A DNA stretch of 9,063 nucleotides from Vulcanococcus sp. SFB_649D_100_25 (lineage in GTDB: Bacteria; Cyanobacteriota; Cyanobacteriia; PCC-6307; Cyanobiaceae): NCBI GenBank assembly GCA_030833825.1, contig JAURGL010000067.1:1-9063 (forward strand). The letters run 5' to 3'. The notes beneath the pieces are model-generated. The model saw only the letters and a list, made by a program, of their open reading frames with translations, searched no databases and had not been told where the DNA came from. The first letter of the stretch is position 1; every line of letters starts with the position of its first letter. The position numbers were made by a program, and so were the translations under genes. Positions 1-6,413 of this stretch are shown one piece after another.

Positions 1-45
1 CTCATTGGTGAGCACAGGGGCCGTTGGTGAAGGAGTGGCAGACAA
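1..45 (-). CDS. fabZ: FabZ, 3-hydroxyacyl-[ACP] dehydratase, N-terminal fragment (cut by window edge)
   Basis: Only the first 15 codons are in the window, reading leftwards off the edge. The frame opens with TTG at 45-43 and gives M-S-A-T-P-S-P-T-A-P-V-L-T-N-E. The end of this (PVLTNE) resembles the stretch just before the conserved LLPHRYPF motif in picocyanobacterial FabZ, and fabZ follows lpxC in many cyanobacteria. FabZ dehydrates 3-hydroxyacyl-ACP in type II fatty acid synthesis, in the cytoplasm. The frame starts 5 nt after the lpxC stop, so it is probably co-transcribed and coupled. No Shine-Dalgarno sequence is visible. A GTG at 15-13 is an alternative start but would remove most of the leader. 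The call rests on 15 residues plus gene order, so it is tentative; no catalytic residue is visible. Confidence 0.6.
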   Translation of the reverse strand, partial: MSATPSPTAPVLTNE

Positions 46-50
46 GGGAT

Positions 51-902
51 TCAGCGGGAAGAGACCAGGGCGGCAGCCAGGGAGGTGTGCAGCCCGTGGG
101 AGCCACGGAAGGCAAACACCTGGGCTTGAGGCAGACCCGCCAAGGCGAGGTCCCCCAATAGGTCAAGGAGCTTATGGCGCACCGGCTCGTCGGCAAAGCG
201 GAGGGGGGGATTCATCCAGCCCTCGCCATCGCAGACCAAGGCGTTATCGAGGGCCCCGCCCTTGATCAACCCAGCGGCCAGCAATTGCTCCACCTGGTCC
301 TTAAAACCAAAGGTGCGCGCCGGGGCAATCTCCCTGACGAAGGCATCGGGGCTGAGCTCCAGGCTGAACAACTGGCGTCCGATTGCCGGGTGGGGAAATT
401 CAATCGCTGCCCCCACTCGCAACTGATCACTGGGGAGGGCGGTGGCAAAGCTCTGACCCTGCTGCAGGGTGATGGGCTCCCGCAGGGCCGCTTGCGGGGA
501 GCGATCCCCAAGGCAATGCAAGCCGACCTCCGCAACCGCCTCCACCCACGGCTGCGCCGAGCCATCCAGCAGCGGAATCTCCTCTCCATCGACCACGAGG
601 CGGGCCGAGCTGATGCCCACGCCCGCCAGAGCAGCGAGCAGATGTTCCACGGTGGCCAGGCGGCGCCCCTCCAACTGCAGGGCTGTGCAGAGCTGGGTCT
701 CACAGACCTGAGATGGCTGCAGGCGCACCGCCGCGCGCTCGGGCTCATGGAACCAGGCCACCGTGTATCCGCTCTGGTCGCTGGGTTCAATGCGAACCCG
801 CGCCTGGGCACCGCTGTGCAGACCGACTCCGCTGCGCTCAACAGCCTGAGCGACTGTCCAGGATTGGCTGTAGTCGCTGGGCCACACCGTCACAGCAGAC
901 AC
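51..902 (-). CDS. lpxC: LpxC, UDP-3-O-acyl-N-acetylglucosamine deacetylase
   Basis: Zinc-dependent cytoplasmic deacetylase that performs the committed step of lipid A synthesis. With the GTG start at 902 the protein is 283 residues, normal for the short cyanobacterial form. Family residues are all in place: SGVGLHSG near residues 24-31; TVEHLLAAL with the catalytic Glu86 and zinc ligand His87; ARTFGF (195-200); GGALDNALV (215-223); VRHKLLD with ligands His243 and Asp247; and GSHGLHT with His269 aligning with the catalytic His265 of E. coli. The start was chosen because GGAAG lies 7 nt upstream and because the frame then begins 1 nt after the bamA stop. A second in-frame GTG at 893-891 (M-T-V-W-P...) is a credible alternative. 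The frame stays open further upstream, to 1001, but that part lies inside bamA and has no family similarity. It sits between bamA and fabZ in an apparent envelope operon. Confidence 0.93.
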   Translation of the reverse strand: MSAVTVWPSDYSQSWTVAQAVERSGVGLHSGAQARVRIEPSDQSGYTVAWFHEPERAAVRLQPSQVCETQLCTALQLEGRRLATVEHLLAALAGVGISSARLVVDGEEIPLLDGSAQPWVEAVAEVGLHCLGDRSPQAALREPITLQQGQSFATALPSDQLRVGAAIEFPHPAIGRQLFSLELSPDAFVREIAPARTFGFKDQVEQLLAAGLIKGGALDNALVCDGEGWMNPPLRFADEPVRHKLLDLLGDLALAGLPQAQVFAFRGSHGLHTSLAAALVSSR

Positions 903-903
903 C

Positions 904-3186
904 TCAGAACTTCCAACCCACGCCGAGGTTGAAGCGCCAGTTCTGGGTGAAGTTCTGGCTCGCCACTTCCAGACGCAGCGGACCCACAGGAGTGGAAACA
1001 ATCACACCGACACCCGGAGAAACCCCTTGACCGGGCTTCTTCAGCAGGGTGCCGGGGTTGCCTGGCACATTCGCCTGGGAACCGAAGGTGGAGCCGGCAT
1101 CGATGAACATCTCACCGCTGATGATGCTGAAGATGGGGAAGCGATATTCGACTGTGGCCTCACCAAAGCTCTTACCGACGCCCAAATCGCAGTCGTAGTA
1201 ACCACGAACGGAGTTCGCGCCACCCAAGCAGAAGGCTTCGTAAACCGGCAGGCTGCCCAGATTGGTGCCGACGGATACCTGGAAGGCGAGGGCCTGCTTG
1301 CAGTCTTCCTTCTGACCGGGCTTGGGCCGGCAGCCCTTGTAGAGCTTGAGCCATTTCACCGGGATGTAGTGGGTACCGCTAGCCCTCAGACGGTTGAAGG
1401 TCGGTGAATTGGGGCCCACCGAGAAGAACTGCTCGGTGCCGAGACTGAGGAAGTTGCCCTTCGTGGGGTTGCGTGGGTCATTGAGGGTGTTCATCGACGT
1501 GGCGACCCGCACACCCACCAACTGGTTTGTGGTGGCCCCGTTCTGACAGTTGTAGGCCACACAAATCACGTTGCCGGCTGTGGTGGTGCCATTCCCCGTG
1601 AAGTTGTTCGACGCCACGGCGTAGGGCATCGACTGGCCGGCGAAGTTGATCGGCCTCACCTGCTGGGCATTGAGACCCACCACGACGTTCCACGGAGCCC
1701 GCTTGTAAGGATCACCGCCGTTAAGAGGTCGCACGAACTGAACGTTGCCACCGATGCGCTGGATGGCCACGGCGTTGCCATCGAGCGTGAACCAGTTGTT
1801 GTTGTCCCCGAGCTGCGGGTTGGCCGCCTTGGCTGCGGTTGCTGAGGAGTAAGGGCCTTTAAAGACAGTGGAGTTGCTTTGGTAGGCCATCGCCGTGCTC
1901 GGGGCGTTGTAGAAACCCGATGAGACGTCAGAGACGGTGTAGAAATTGCCGTTCTGCTGACTTTGAAAAACCTGGGGCACCTCCCGGCTGAGGAACAACT
2001 TGGTGCGGAAGGCGGTCCTGTACTTATCACCCTTGATCCAGGGATCGGTGAAAGACAGATCCGCCAGGCCGCCGAACTGGCCGTAGGTGATGTTCAGCGC
2101 CAGATCCCAGGCACGGCCGAGCAAGTTGCTGTCCTGAATCTGGATTTGACCGAAGACGCCCTGGCTCTGGCTGTAGCCCAGACCGCCGGAGAGGGAACCG
2201 GTGGACTGCTCCACCACACCCAGCACAATCGTCACCTCACCAGGAGTGCCCGCCACGGGCCGCAGGGTCACCTTCACATCGCCGAACAGACCGGTCCCGT
2301 AGAGCCGCTTGATGTCCTCCTCAAGTTGGCGACGGTTGAAGGTGTCTCCTGGTTTGATCGAAATTTCGCGGGTGATCACCCAGGTCCTGGTCTTGCCCTT
2401 GATGGGCTGCCCCTTGTCATTGGTGCTCTCCCCCTCCTTGTTGAGGAACTGCACCTCAACGCCGGCGACGGTTCCTTCCCGCACCTGCAGTTGAACAACC
2501 CCATCGGGGCTCACGCGGGTTGGTCCGCTGACGCGGGCCAGGGAGTAGCCCTGATCGGCGTACCACTTCTGAAGCTCAGCTACCCGACCCTGCAGGGCAT
2601 TGAGGTTGAGGGTCTTGCCGTAGTCCGCCGCGAAGGTGTCGGGGATGAGGTTCGGGGGGATCTTGGTTTTGGCCCCCACCCCATCAAGCTCCACCTTGGT
2701 GAGCACCGGGTTGGGAACCACCGTGACCACAAGACGAACCCCGAGGGGGCCATCCACGGGCTGGATGCGGACATCAGAGAACCAGCCTGTGGCGTAGATC
2801 GCCGACAGATCGTTCTGCAGCTCGCTGCGGGTGACGCGGCTGCCAGGGCGGGTGGCCATGGCGTCGTAGACCGCGATTTCGATCCGCTCCTGCTCAGGGT
2901 GCCCCTCGGCCCCCTTCACCACCACCTCGGAGATCAAAACCTTGGGTTCGGCTGCAGCGGATGCCGGAGCGAGGCTGTCGGATGACTGCGGTAGGGCCGA
3001 GGGGCTTTGGTCACCCTGGCGGGGAGTTGCTTGAGGCTGAGCGGTCTCGCCTTGTGGGGAGTCGTCCTGAGCCCAGACCGGTGGACTGAAGAGGTTGGCG
3101 CCAGCCAACACCGGAAAGGACAGAGCCAGACCAAGGGGGCGACCCAGACCGGCGATGCGGTTCTTGCCGTTGCGGAGAGCAGCCAT
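904..3186 (-). CDS. bamA: BamA/Omp85 outer membrane protein assembly factor
   Basis: Outer-membrane beta-barrel that inserts other barrel proteins, and a relative of chloroplast Toc75. The 760 residues divide as follows: a signal peptide (about 1-40, hydrophobic from IAGLG to the VWAQ site); a Pro/Gln/Ser-rich linker (about 41-82); three POTRA domains (about 83-158, 161-238 and 240-325), the usual cyanobacterial number; and the barrel (about 330-760). The barrel carries DPRNPTKG (570-577), the loop-6 signature SVRGY (659-663), and ends in an aromatic strand with a terminal Phe, as expected for outer-membrane insertion. The ATG at 3186 was chosen because it begins the signal peptide; the frame is open to 3372, but that part lies inside purC. 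No clear Shine-Dalgarno sequence is visible. It starts 41 nt after purC and ends 1 nt before lpxC. Two Asn/Ser/Thr-rich insertions and three cysteine pairs in the barrel are unusual. The family assignment is firm; the exact start is slightly less so. Confidence 0.95.
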   Translation of the reverse strand: MAALRNGKNRIAGLGRPLGLALSFPVLAGANLFSPPVWAQDDSPQGETAQPQATPRQGDQSPSALPQSSDSLAPASAAAEPKVLISEVVVKGAEGHPEQERIEIAVYDAMATRPGSRVTRSELQNDLSAIYATGWFSDVRIQPVDGPLGVRLVVTVVPNPVLTKVELDGVGAKTKIPPNLIPDTFAADYGKTLNLNALQGRVAELQKWYADQGYSLARVSGPTRVSPDGVVQLQVREGTVAGVEVQFLNKEGESTNDKGQPIKGKTRTWVITREISIKPGDTFNRRQLEEDIKRLYGTGLFGDVKVTLRPVAGTPGEVTIVLGVVEQSTGSLSGGLGYSQSQGVFGQIQIQDSNLLGRAWDLALNITYGQFGGLADLSFTDPWIKGDKYRTAFRTKLFLSREVPQVFQSQQNGNFYTVSDVSSGFYNAPSTAMAYQSNSTVFKGPYSSATAAKAANPQLGDNNNWFTLDGNAVAIQRIGGNVQFVRPLNGGDPYKRAPWNVVVGLNAQQVRPINFAGQSMPYAVASNNFTGNGTTTAGNVICVAYNCQNGATTNQLVGVRVATSMNTLNDPRNPTKGNFLSLGTEQFFSVGPNSPTFNRLRASGTHYIPVKWLKLYKGCRPKPGQKEDCKQALAFQVSVGTNLGSLPVYEAFCLGGANSVRGYYDCDLGVGKSFGEATVEYRFPIFSIISGEMFIDAGSTFGSQANVPGNPGTLLKKPGQGVSPGVGVIVSTPVGPLRLEVASQNFTQNWRFNLGVGWKF
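910..914 (-). promoter_or_regulatory. Ribosome binding site of lpxC, inside the end of bamA
   Basis: On the minus strand GGAAG (914-910) is followed by a 7-nt spacer, TTCTGAG, and then GTG at 902-900. The bamA stop codon TGA (906-904) is part of the spacer. Ribosomes finishing bamA would therefore end on top of the lpxC initiation site, which suggests translational coupling. The site favours the GTG at 902 over the later GTG at 893, which would be 16 nt away. Confidence 0.5.
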
Positions 3187-3201
3187 CGATCCGGGGTCTG
3201 A

Positions 3202-3213
3202 GCGGCGAACCGC
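3202..3213 (-). promoter_or_regulatory. Possible small RNA hairpin in the bamA leader
   Basis: In the 41-nt gap between purC and bamA the minus strand reads GCGG-TTCG-CCGC, a perfect 4-bp GC stem with a UUCG loop, 15 nt before the bamA ATG. A competing stem could form between CGGCG (3224-3220) and CGCCG (3207-3203). There is no T tract, so this is not an intrinsic terminator. It could tune bamA translation or protect a processed 3' end of the purC message, but a stem this short in GC-rich DNA may be chance. Confidence 0.25.
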
Positions 3214-3227
3214 AAATTCCGCCGAAC

Positions 3228-3983
3228 TTACTTGGATGTGCGGGGTGCTGGGCAGGCCTCTTGGACCCGTTTGAGAACCTCCCCGTAGGCCTCCACAACA
3301 CCGCCGAGATCCTGACGGAAACGATCCTTGTCCAGGATGCGGTCCTGGGCATCCGTGACGCGGCGATCCCAAAGGCGACAGGTGTCAGGGCTGATCTCGT
3401 CGGCCACCAGCAGCTGACCCGCGGCATCGAAGCCCAGCTCAATCTTGAAATCCACCAATTCCAGATCGATGCCCGCAAAGAAGCTGCGCAGGGCGTTGTT
3501 CACCGCCATGGCCAGTCGCTCCACCTCCTGACGCTGCTCGGGGGTCAACACGCCCAGCCGCTGCAGGCGCGCGTCCGTCAACAGGGGATCGCCATAGGCG
3601 TCGTCCTTGTAATAGAGATCCAGCAGCGGGGGATCCAGGGGCGTACCGGGATCGATCGGCATCTGCTTGCAGAGGGATCCAAAGGCGATGTTGCGCACCA
3701 CCACCTCCACCGGGACGATCTTCACCGGCTTCACCAACATCCAGTTGGGCTCCTGCAGGGCCAGGTAATGGGTGGCAACGCCTTCCCGTTCCAGGAGCTC
3801 AAACAAGCGCGATGAGATCTGACAGTTCATCAGACCCTTGCCGGCCAGCTGAGCCTTTTTCAGGGCATTGAAGGCCGTGGCGTCGTCCTTGTATTCGACG
3901 GCCACGAGATCGGCCTGATCGGTTTGAAAGACCCGCTTGGCTTTGCCTTCGTACAGGAGTGATCCGAGGGTGTAGGCGGTCAT
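3228..3983 (-). CDS. purC: PurC, SAICAR synthetase
   Basis: Phosphoribosylaminoimidazole-succinocarboxamide synthase: joins CAIR and aspartate at the cost of ATP to form SAICAR in IMP synthesis, in the cytoplasm. The 251-residue length is typical of the bacterial single-domain enzyme. Visible motifs are the nucleotide-binding YEGKAKRVF (11-19), DDATAFN (33-39), signature 1 ending in PVEVVVRNIAFGS (91-103), signature 2 LVDFKIELG (176-184) and VADEISPDTCRLWD (193-206). The start ATG (3983-3981) overlaps the stop of the upstream hypothetical gene as ATGA, which fixes the start better than the open frame extending to 4088. No Shine-Dalgarno sequence precedes it, so initiation probably depends on coupling. 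It ends in TAA 41 nt before bamA. The partner gene purD lies just beyond the hypothetical gene, on the other strand. Confidence 0.97.
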   Translation of the reverse strand: MTAYTLGSLLYEGKAKRVFQTDQADLVAVEYKDDATAFNALKKAQLAGKGLMNCQISSRLFELLEREGVATHYLALQEPNWMLVKPVKIVPVEVVVRNIAFGSLCKQMPIDPGTPLDPPLLDLYYKDDAYGDPLLTDARLQRLGVLTPEQRQEVERLAMAVNNALRSFFAGIDLELVDFKIELGFDAAGQLLVADEISPDTCRLWDRRVTDAQDRILDKDRFRQDLGGVVEAYGEVLKRVQEACPAPRTSK

Positions 3984-5032
3984 GGTTGCGGTGCGGCGTG
4001 GCCTCCGGGATCGCGGGGGGAGCGCAGTTGCTGCTGCAGCTGCTCGGCGCGGGCGGTCTTCACAGGATCTTGGCGTGTGAGGCGCCACTCGCTGTAGGCG
4101 TCATCCACCCGCTGGCTGAGCTTGACCAAGCGTGCCCGGGCCCGCTGGGCCACTGCTCCACCCGATTCCGACTCGATCAAGTTCCGCTGCTGCTCCAGGA
4201 GCTGGGCGGCGAGACCCCAGGCCTGAGCGGATGCGGCCTGATCCAGGGCGCGCTCCATCAGTTGATCCCGTTCGGCCAGGGGCAAGCGCTCCAGCAACTG
4301 GACCGCCAGCCGCAGGCGCTCCGCCGCCACCTCCCCGGGCCGCTGACCTGCCAGGAGCATGGCCGCGGCCTCCTGGGAGCGTCCGAGCACCATTAGGTGC
4401 TCGGCATACAGATCCAGGGCGGGCTTGGTCAGAAGGCTCCCGTCCTTCCGGATCTTTAAGGGGAGGGCGATCGCGTCGAGCGCCTGGGGCGCTCCGGCTG
4501 TGAGCTGCTCCAGCAGCTGGGCCGCCAGCTGGTGATGCAGACCGGCCTGGGCAGCCCGCCACCGCTGAATCAACCATTGCTCCCGCTCCAGTCCGGGCGC
4601 CGGCCCATAGCGGTTGAGCACGGCCAGGGCCCCCTCGGGGGCACGGCAGCTCAACAGGGCATTGGCGTTCACCAACACCACAGGGAACGGCTGCGGAGCC
4701 GGGGCAATCTCGAGCAGACGCTGCTGCAGCAGACGCAGTCGCGTCACAAAATCGAAGCTGGCGGCCTCCTGGCAGGCCAGATTGAGGGCCTGGAGATCGC
4801 CGCTCTTGAGGAGCTCCTGGAACTCAGCCTCAGGCGTGCTTCCCTCCACGTCGGGAGCGGACGGACCAGTGGGTTTCTTGGGGGCCGGCTTGCCGCGCAG
4901 CAGATCACCGATCAAGGGCAACTTGGCCTCAACCGGCATCAGCAGTCCGCCCAGAGCGGGCAGCACGCCGAGAGCGACCGCGAGCAGCAGCCGTCTCCGG
5001 TGACCCACCGGCGTGTAAAGAAGAGATGGCAA
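3980..5032 (-). CDS. Exported alpha-helical (TPR-like) protein of unknown function
   Basis: I recognise this only as the hypothetical gene that accompanies purC and purD in picocyanobacteria. The 350 residues begin with a basic stretch (HRRR, 11-14) and a hydrophobic segment (about 15-34, ending VEA), which look like a signal peptide or single N-terminal anchor. There is no clear lipobox cysteine after it. A Pro/Lys/Gly-rich linker follows (about 45-68), then long Ala/Leu/Gln-rich helices to about 335 (for example AAQLLEQL, AVQLLERL, AAQLLEQQ). These suggest a helical repeat or alpha-solenoid facing the periplasm; this is inference. The TTG start (5032-5030) has AGAGGA 9 nt upstream. Its stop overlaps the purC start by ATGA. 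As first gene of the purC-bamA-lpxC cluster it might help envelope assembly, but nothing in the sequence proves this. Confidence 0.85.
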   Translation of the reverse strand: MPSLLYTPVGHRRRLLLAVALGVLPALGGLLMPVEAKLPLIGDLLRGKPAPKKPTGPSAPDVEGSTPEAEFQELLKSGDLQALNLACQEAASFDFVTRLRLLQQRLLEIAPAPQPFPVVLVNANALLSCRAPEGALAVLNRYGPAPGLEREQWLIQRWRAAQAGLHHQLAAQLLEQLTAGAPQALDAIALPLKIRKDGSLLTKPALDLYAEHLMVLGRSQEAAAMLLAGQRPGEVAAERLRLAVQLLERLPLAERDQLMERALDQAASAQAWGLAAQLLEQQRNLIESESGGAVAQRARARLVKLSQRVDDAYSEWRLTRQDPVKTARAEQLQQQLRSPRDPGGHAAPQP

Positions 5033-5100
5033 CGACAGCTGTCCTCTGGGGACAACCTAGGGGAGCTCTCCGATCCGACATCCCTCCTCTGGTCCCATGA
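5026..5100 (+). CDS. Candidate 24-codon upstream reading frame coupled to purD
   Basis: An ATG at 5026 opens a 24-codon frame (M-A-T-T-A-V-L-W...L-V-P) whose TGA (5098-5100) overlaps the purD ATG as ATGA, the usual geometry of coupled genes. It is preceded by the purine-rich AAAGAAGAG, though this sits almost against the ATG. The peptide is not in frame with PurD, so it is not an N-terminal extension. Its first codons lie opposite the start of the divergent gene, so it needs a transcript that begins upstream of 5026. I know of no homologue. Chance is a real possibility for a frame of this size. Confidence 0.25.
   Translation: MATTAVLWGQPRGALRSDIPPLVP
5034..5054. repeat. Two overlapping palindromes beside the start of the hypothetical gene
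   Basis: GACAGCTGTC (5034-5043) is a perfect 10-bp palindrome, and TGTCC-N5-GGACA (5040-5054) is a 5-bp inverted repeat sharing its edge. They could be an operator for a dimeric regulator. In the leftward transcript, the second could fold into a 5-bp hairpin whose 3' arm includes the GGA of the ribosome binding site. No known factor is recognised from the pattern. Confidence 0.4.
5042..5047 (-). promoter_or_regulatory. Ribosome binding site of the exported hypothetical gene
   Basis: On the minus strand AGAGGA (5047-5042) lies 9 nt before TTG (5032-5030). It decides the start in favour of this TTG, from which the signal-like segment reads correctly. It overlaps the inverted repeat TGTCC-N5-GGACA, so a hairpin could hide it. 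Confidence 0.5.
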
Positions 5101-6404
5101 ACGCCGCCGCCCCCCTGCAGAGTCCCGCCCACGTCCTGGTGGTGGGTGGCGGTGGCCGCGAAAACGCCCTCGCATGGGCCCTCTGCCGCAGCGCTGGGGT
5201 GGAGGCGGTCTGGGTGGCCCCTGGCAACGGCGGCACCGCAGAACTCAGCGGGTGCCGGCAGCTGCCGATCCCGGAGTCGGACCATGGGGCCCTGCTGGAG
5301 GCCTGCCAGGAGCACCGGATCGATCTGGTGGTGGTGGGCCCGGAGGCCCCCCTAGCAGCGGGCCTGTCGGATCGTTTGCGGCAGCAGGGCATCGCCGTGT
5401 TCGGCCCGGGGGCCGATGGCGCTCAGCTGGAGGCCAGCAAACAGTGGGCGAAGACCTTGATGGTGGAGGCCGGCGTGCCAACAGCCGGCTTCTGGAAAGC
5501 GAACAGCCGCGCTGAGGCACTTGCGGCCCTGGAAGCCCAGGGCAAGCCCCTGGTGGTGAAGGCCGATGGGCTGGCCGCCGGGAAAGGGGTCACCGTGGCC
5601 GAAACCATGGAGGAAGCCCGAGCCGCGATCGAGGAGATCTTTGCCGGCCGCTTCGGCGCTGGCGATGGCGCCTCCCTGGTCCTGGAGGAACGCACCCACG
5701 GGCCAGAGGTATCGGTGTTTGCCCTCTGTGACGGGGAGCAGATGGTGCTGCTGCCGCCGGCCCAGGACCACAAGCGCATTGGCGAAGGAGACACCGGGCC
5801 CAACACCGGGGGCATGGGGGCCTATGCCCCAGCGCCCCTGCTGGATCAGGCCGGGCTCGAGCAGGTGCGGCAGCTGGTGCTGGAGCCGACCCTGGCGGCC
5901 CTCAAACAACGGGGGATCAACTACCGCGGCGTGATCTACGCCGGCCTGATGCTCACGGAATCGGGGCCGAGCGTGATCGAGTTCAACTGTCGCTTCGGGG
6001 ATCCTGAATGTGAAACCCTGATGCCCCTGATGGGGCCGGAACTGGCGACGGTGTTGCTGGCTTGCGCCCGGGGCCAGCTGCACAACGCCCCCAGCCTGAC
6101 CATCTCGGGGCGCTGCAGCGCCTGCGTGATCGCCGCAGCCCAGGGATACCCAGGCGAGATCCGGAAGGGTGATCGCATCGACAGCCAACTGAACAGTGGG
6201 GATGATCTCCAGCTGTTCCATGCCGGCACGCGACGGGACGAGCAGGGCCACTGCTTCAGCAGCGGCGGCCGGGTGCTGGCGGTGGTGGCCCAGGCCGAGA
6301 CCTTTGATGACGCCTTTGCACGGGCCTATGCCGGGCTCGGGCAGGTGCACTTCGAAGGCATGACCTACCGCCGTGACATCGGCCATCAGGTCCGCAGCAA
6401 CTAG
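5097..6404 (+). CDS. purD: PurD, phosphoribosylamine-glycine ligase (GAR synthetase)
   Basis: ATP-grasp enzyme that ligates glycine to phosphoribosylamine, the second step of IMP synthesis, in the cytoplasm. The 435 residues match the monofunctional bacterial enzyme. In order: the N-terminal domain with VLVVGGGGREN (13-23) and APGNGG (41-46); VVVGPEAPLAAGL (78-90); the ATP-grasp loop VVKADGLAAGKGV (153-165); GPEVSVFA (202-209); QDHKRIGEGDTGPNTGGMGA (223-242); and the GAR synthetase signature RFGDPECETLMPL (299-311), which includes the metal-binding Glu and Asn region. The C-terminal domain is complete. The normally common GREHA is GRENA here. The ATG at 5097 is the first available start and overlaps the TGA of a 24-codon upstream frame; no strong Shine-Dalgarno sequence is seen. 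It is divergent from the purC-containing cluster and is followed 9 nt later by nblS, probably on the same transcript. Confidence 0.97.
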   Translation: MNAAAPLQSPAHVLVVGGGGRENALAWALCRSAGVEAVWVAPGNGGTAELSGCRQLPIPESDHGALLEACQEHRIDLVVVGPEAPLAAGLSDRLRQQGIAVFGPGADGAQLEASKQWAKTLMVEAGVPTAGFWKANSRAEALAALEAQGKPLVVKADGLAAGKGVTVAETMEEARAAIEEIFAGRFGAGDGASLVLEERTHGPEVSVFALCDGEQMVLLPPAQDHKRIGEGDTGPNTGGMGAYAPAPLLDQAGLEQVRQLVLEPTLAALKQRGINYRGVIYAGLMLTESGPSVIEFNCRFGDPECETLMPLMGPELATVLLACARGQLHNAPSLTISGRCSACVIAAAQGYPGEIRKGDRIDSQLNSGDDLQLFHAGTRRDEQGHCFSSGGRVLAVVAQAETFDDAFARAYAGLGQVHFEGMTYRRDIGHQVRSN

Positions 6405-6413
6405 GCTCGCCCG

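Larger units (their letters stand above)
5033..5096. promoter_or_regulatory. Divergent control region between the purC-bamA cluster and purD-nblS
   Basis: These 64 nt separate the two outward-reading gene groups, and both promoters should lie in or near them. I cannot identify convincing -35/-10 pairs on either strand; TAGGTT (minus strand, about 5059-5054) is only a weak -10 candidate. The region holds the perfect palindromes GACAGCTGTC (5034-5043), CCTAGG (5056-5061) and GAGCTC (5063-5068), and the interrupted repeat TGTCC-N5-GGACA (5040-5054). Either promoter may reach into the opposite gene. The placement of the region is certain; its internal organisation is not. Confidence 0.55.

Noticed and set aside
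174..932. 252-codon plus-strand frame opposite lpxC
   Set aside because: The zinc and catalytic residues of LpxC are all present on the other strand, and this frame shows no protein family.
1963..2985. 340-codon open frame on the plus strand opposite bamA
   Set aside because: It mirrors the POTRA-coding region, has no domain or signal that I recognise, and its composition is that of a reverse complement of coding DNA.
3187..3372. Longer BamA with 62 extra N-terminal residues
   Set aside because: The extension lies mostly inside purC in another frame and would place the signal peptide internally.
3984..4088. Longer PurC with 35 extra N-terminal residues
   Set aside because: The extension is Arg/Ala-rich, overlaps the upstream gene, and is absent from the normal PurC N-terminus, which begins just before YEGKAKRVF.
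4467..4474. HIP1 octamer GCGATCGC
   Set aside because: I found one copy by eye in 9 kb, inside a coding region. That is not the dense repeat seen in HIP1-rich cyanobacteria and gives no sign of function here.
4532..5515. 327-codon plus-strand frame running from the hypothetical gene into purD
   Set aside because: It crosses the divergent control region and overlaps purD in a different frame, and its last part is a Gly/Arg/Pro-rich artefact of GC-rich DNA.
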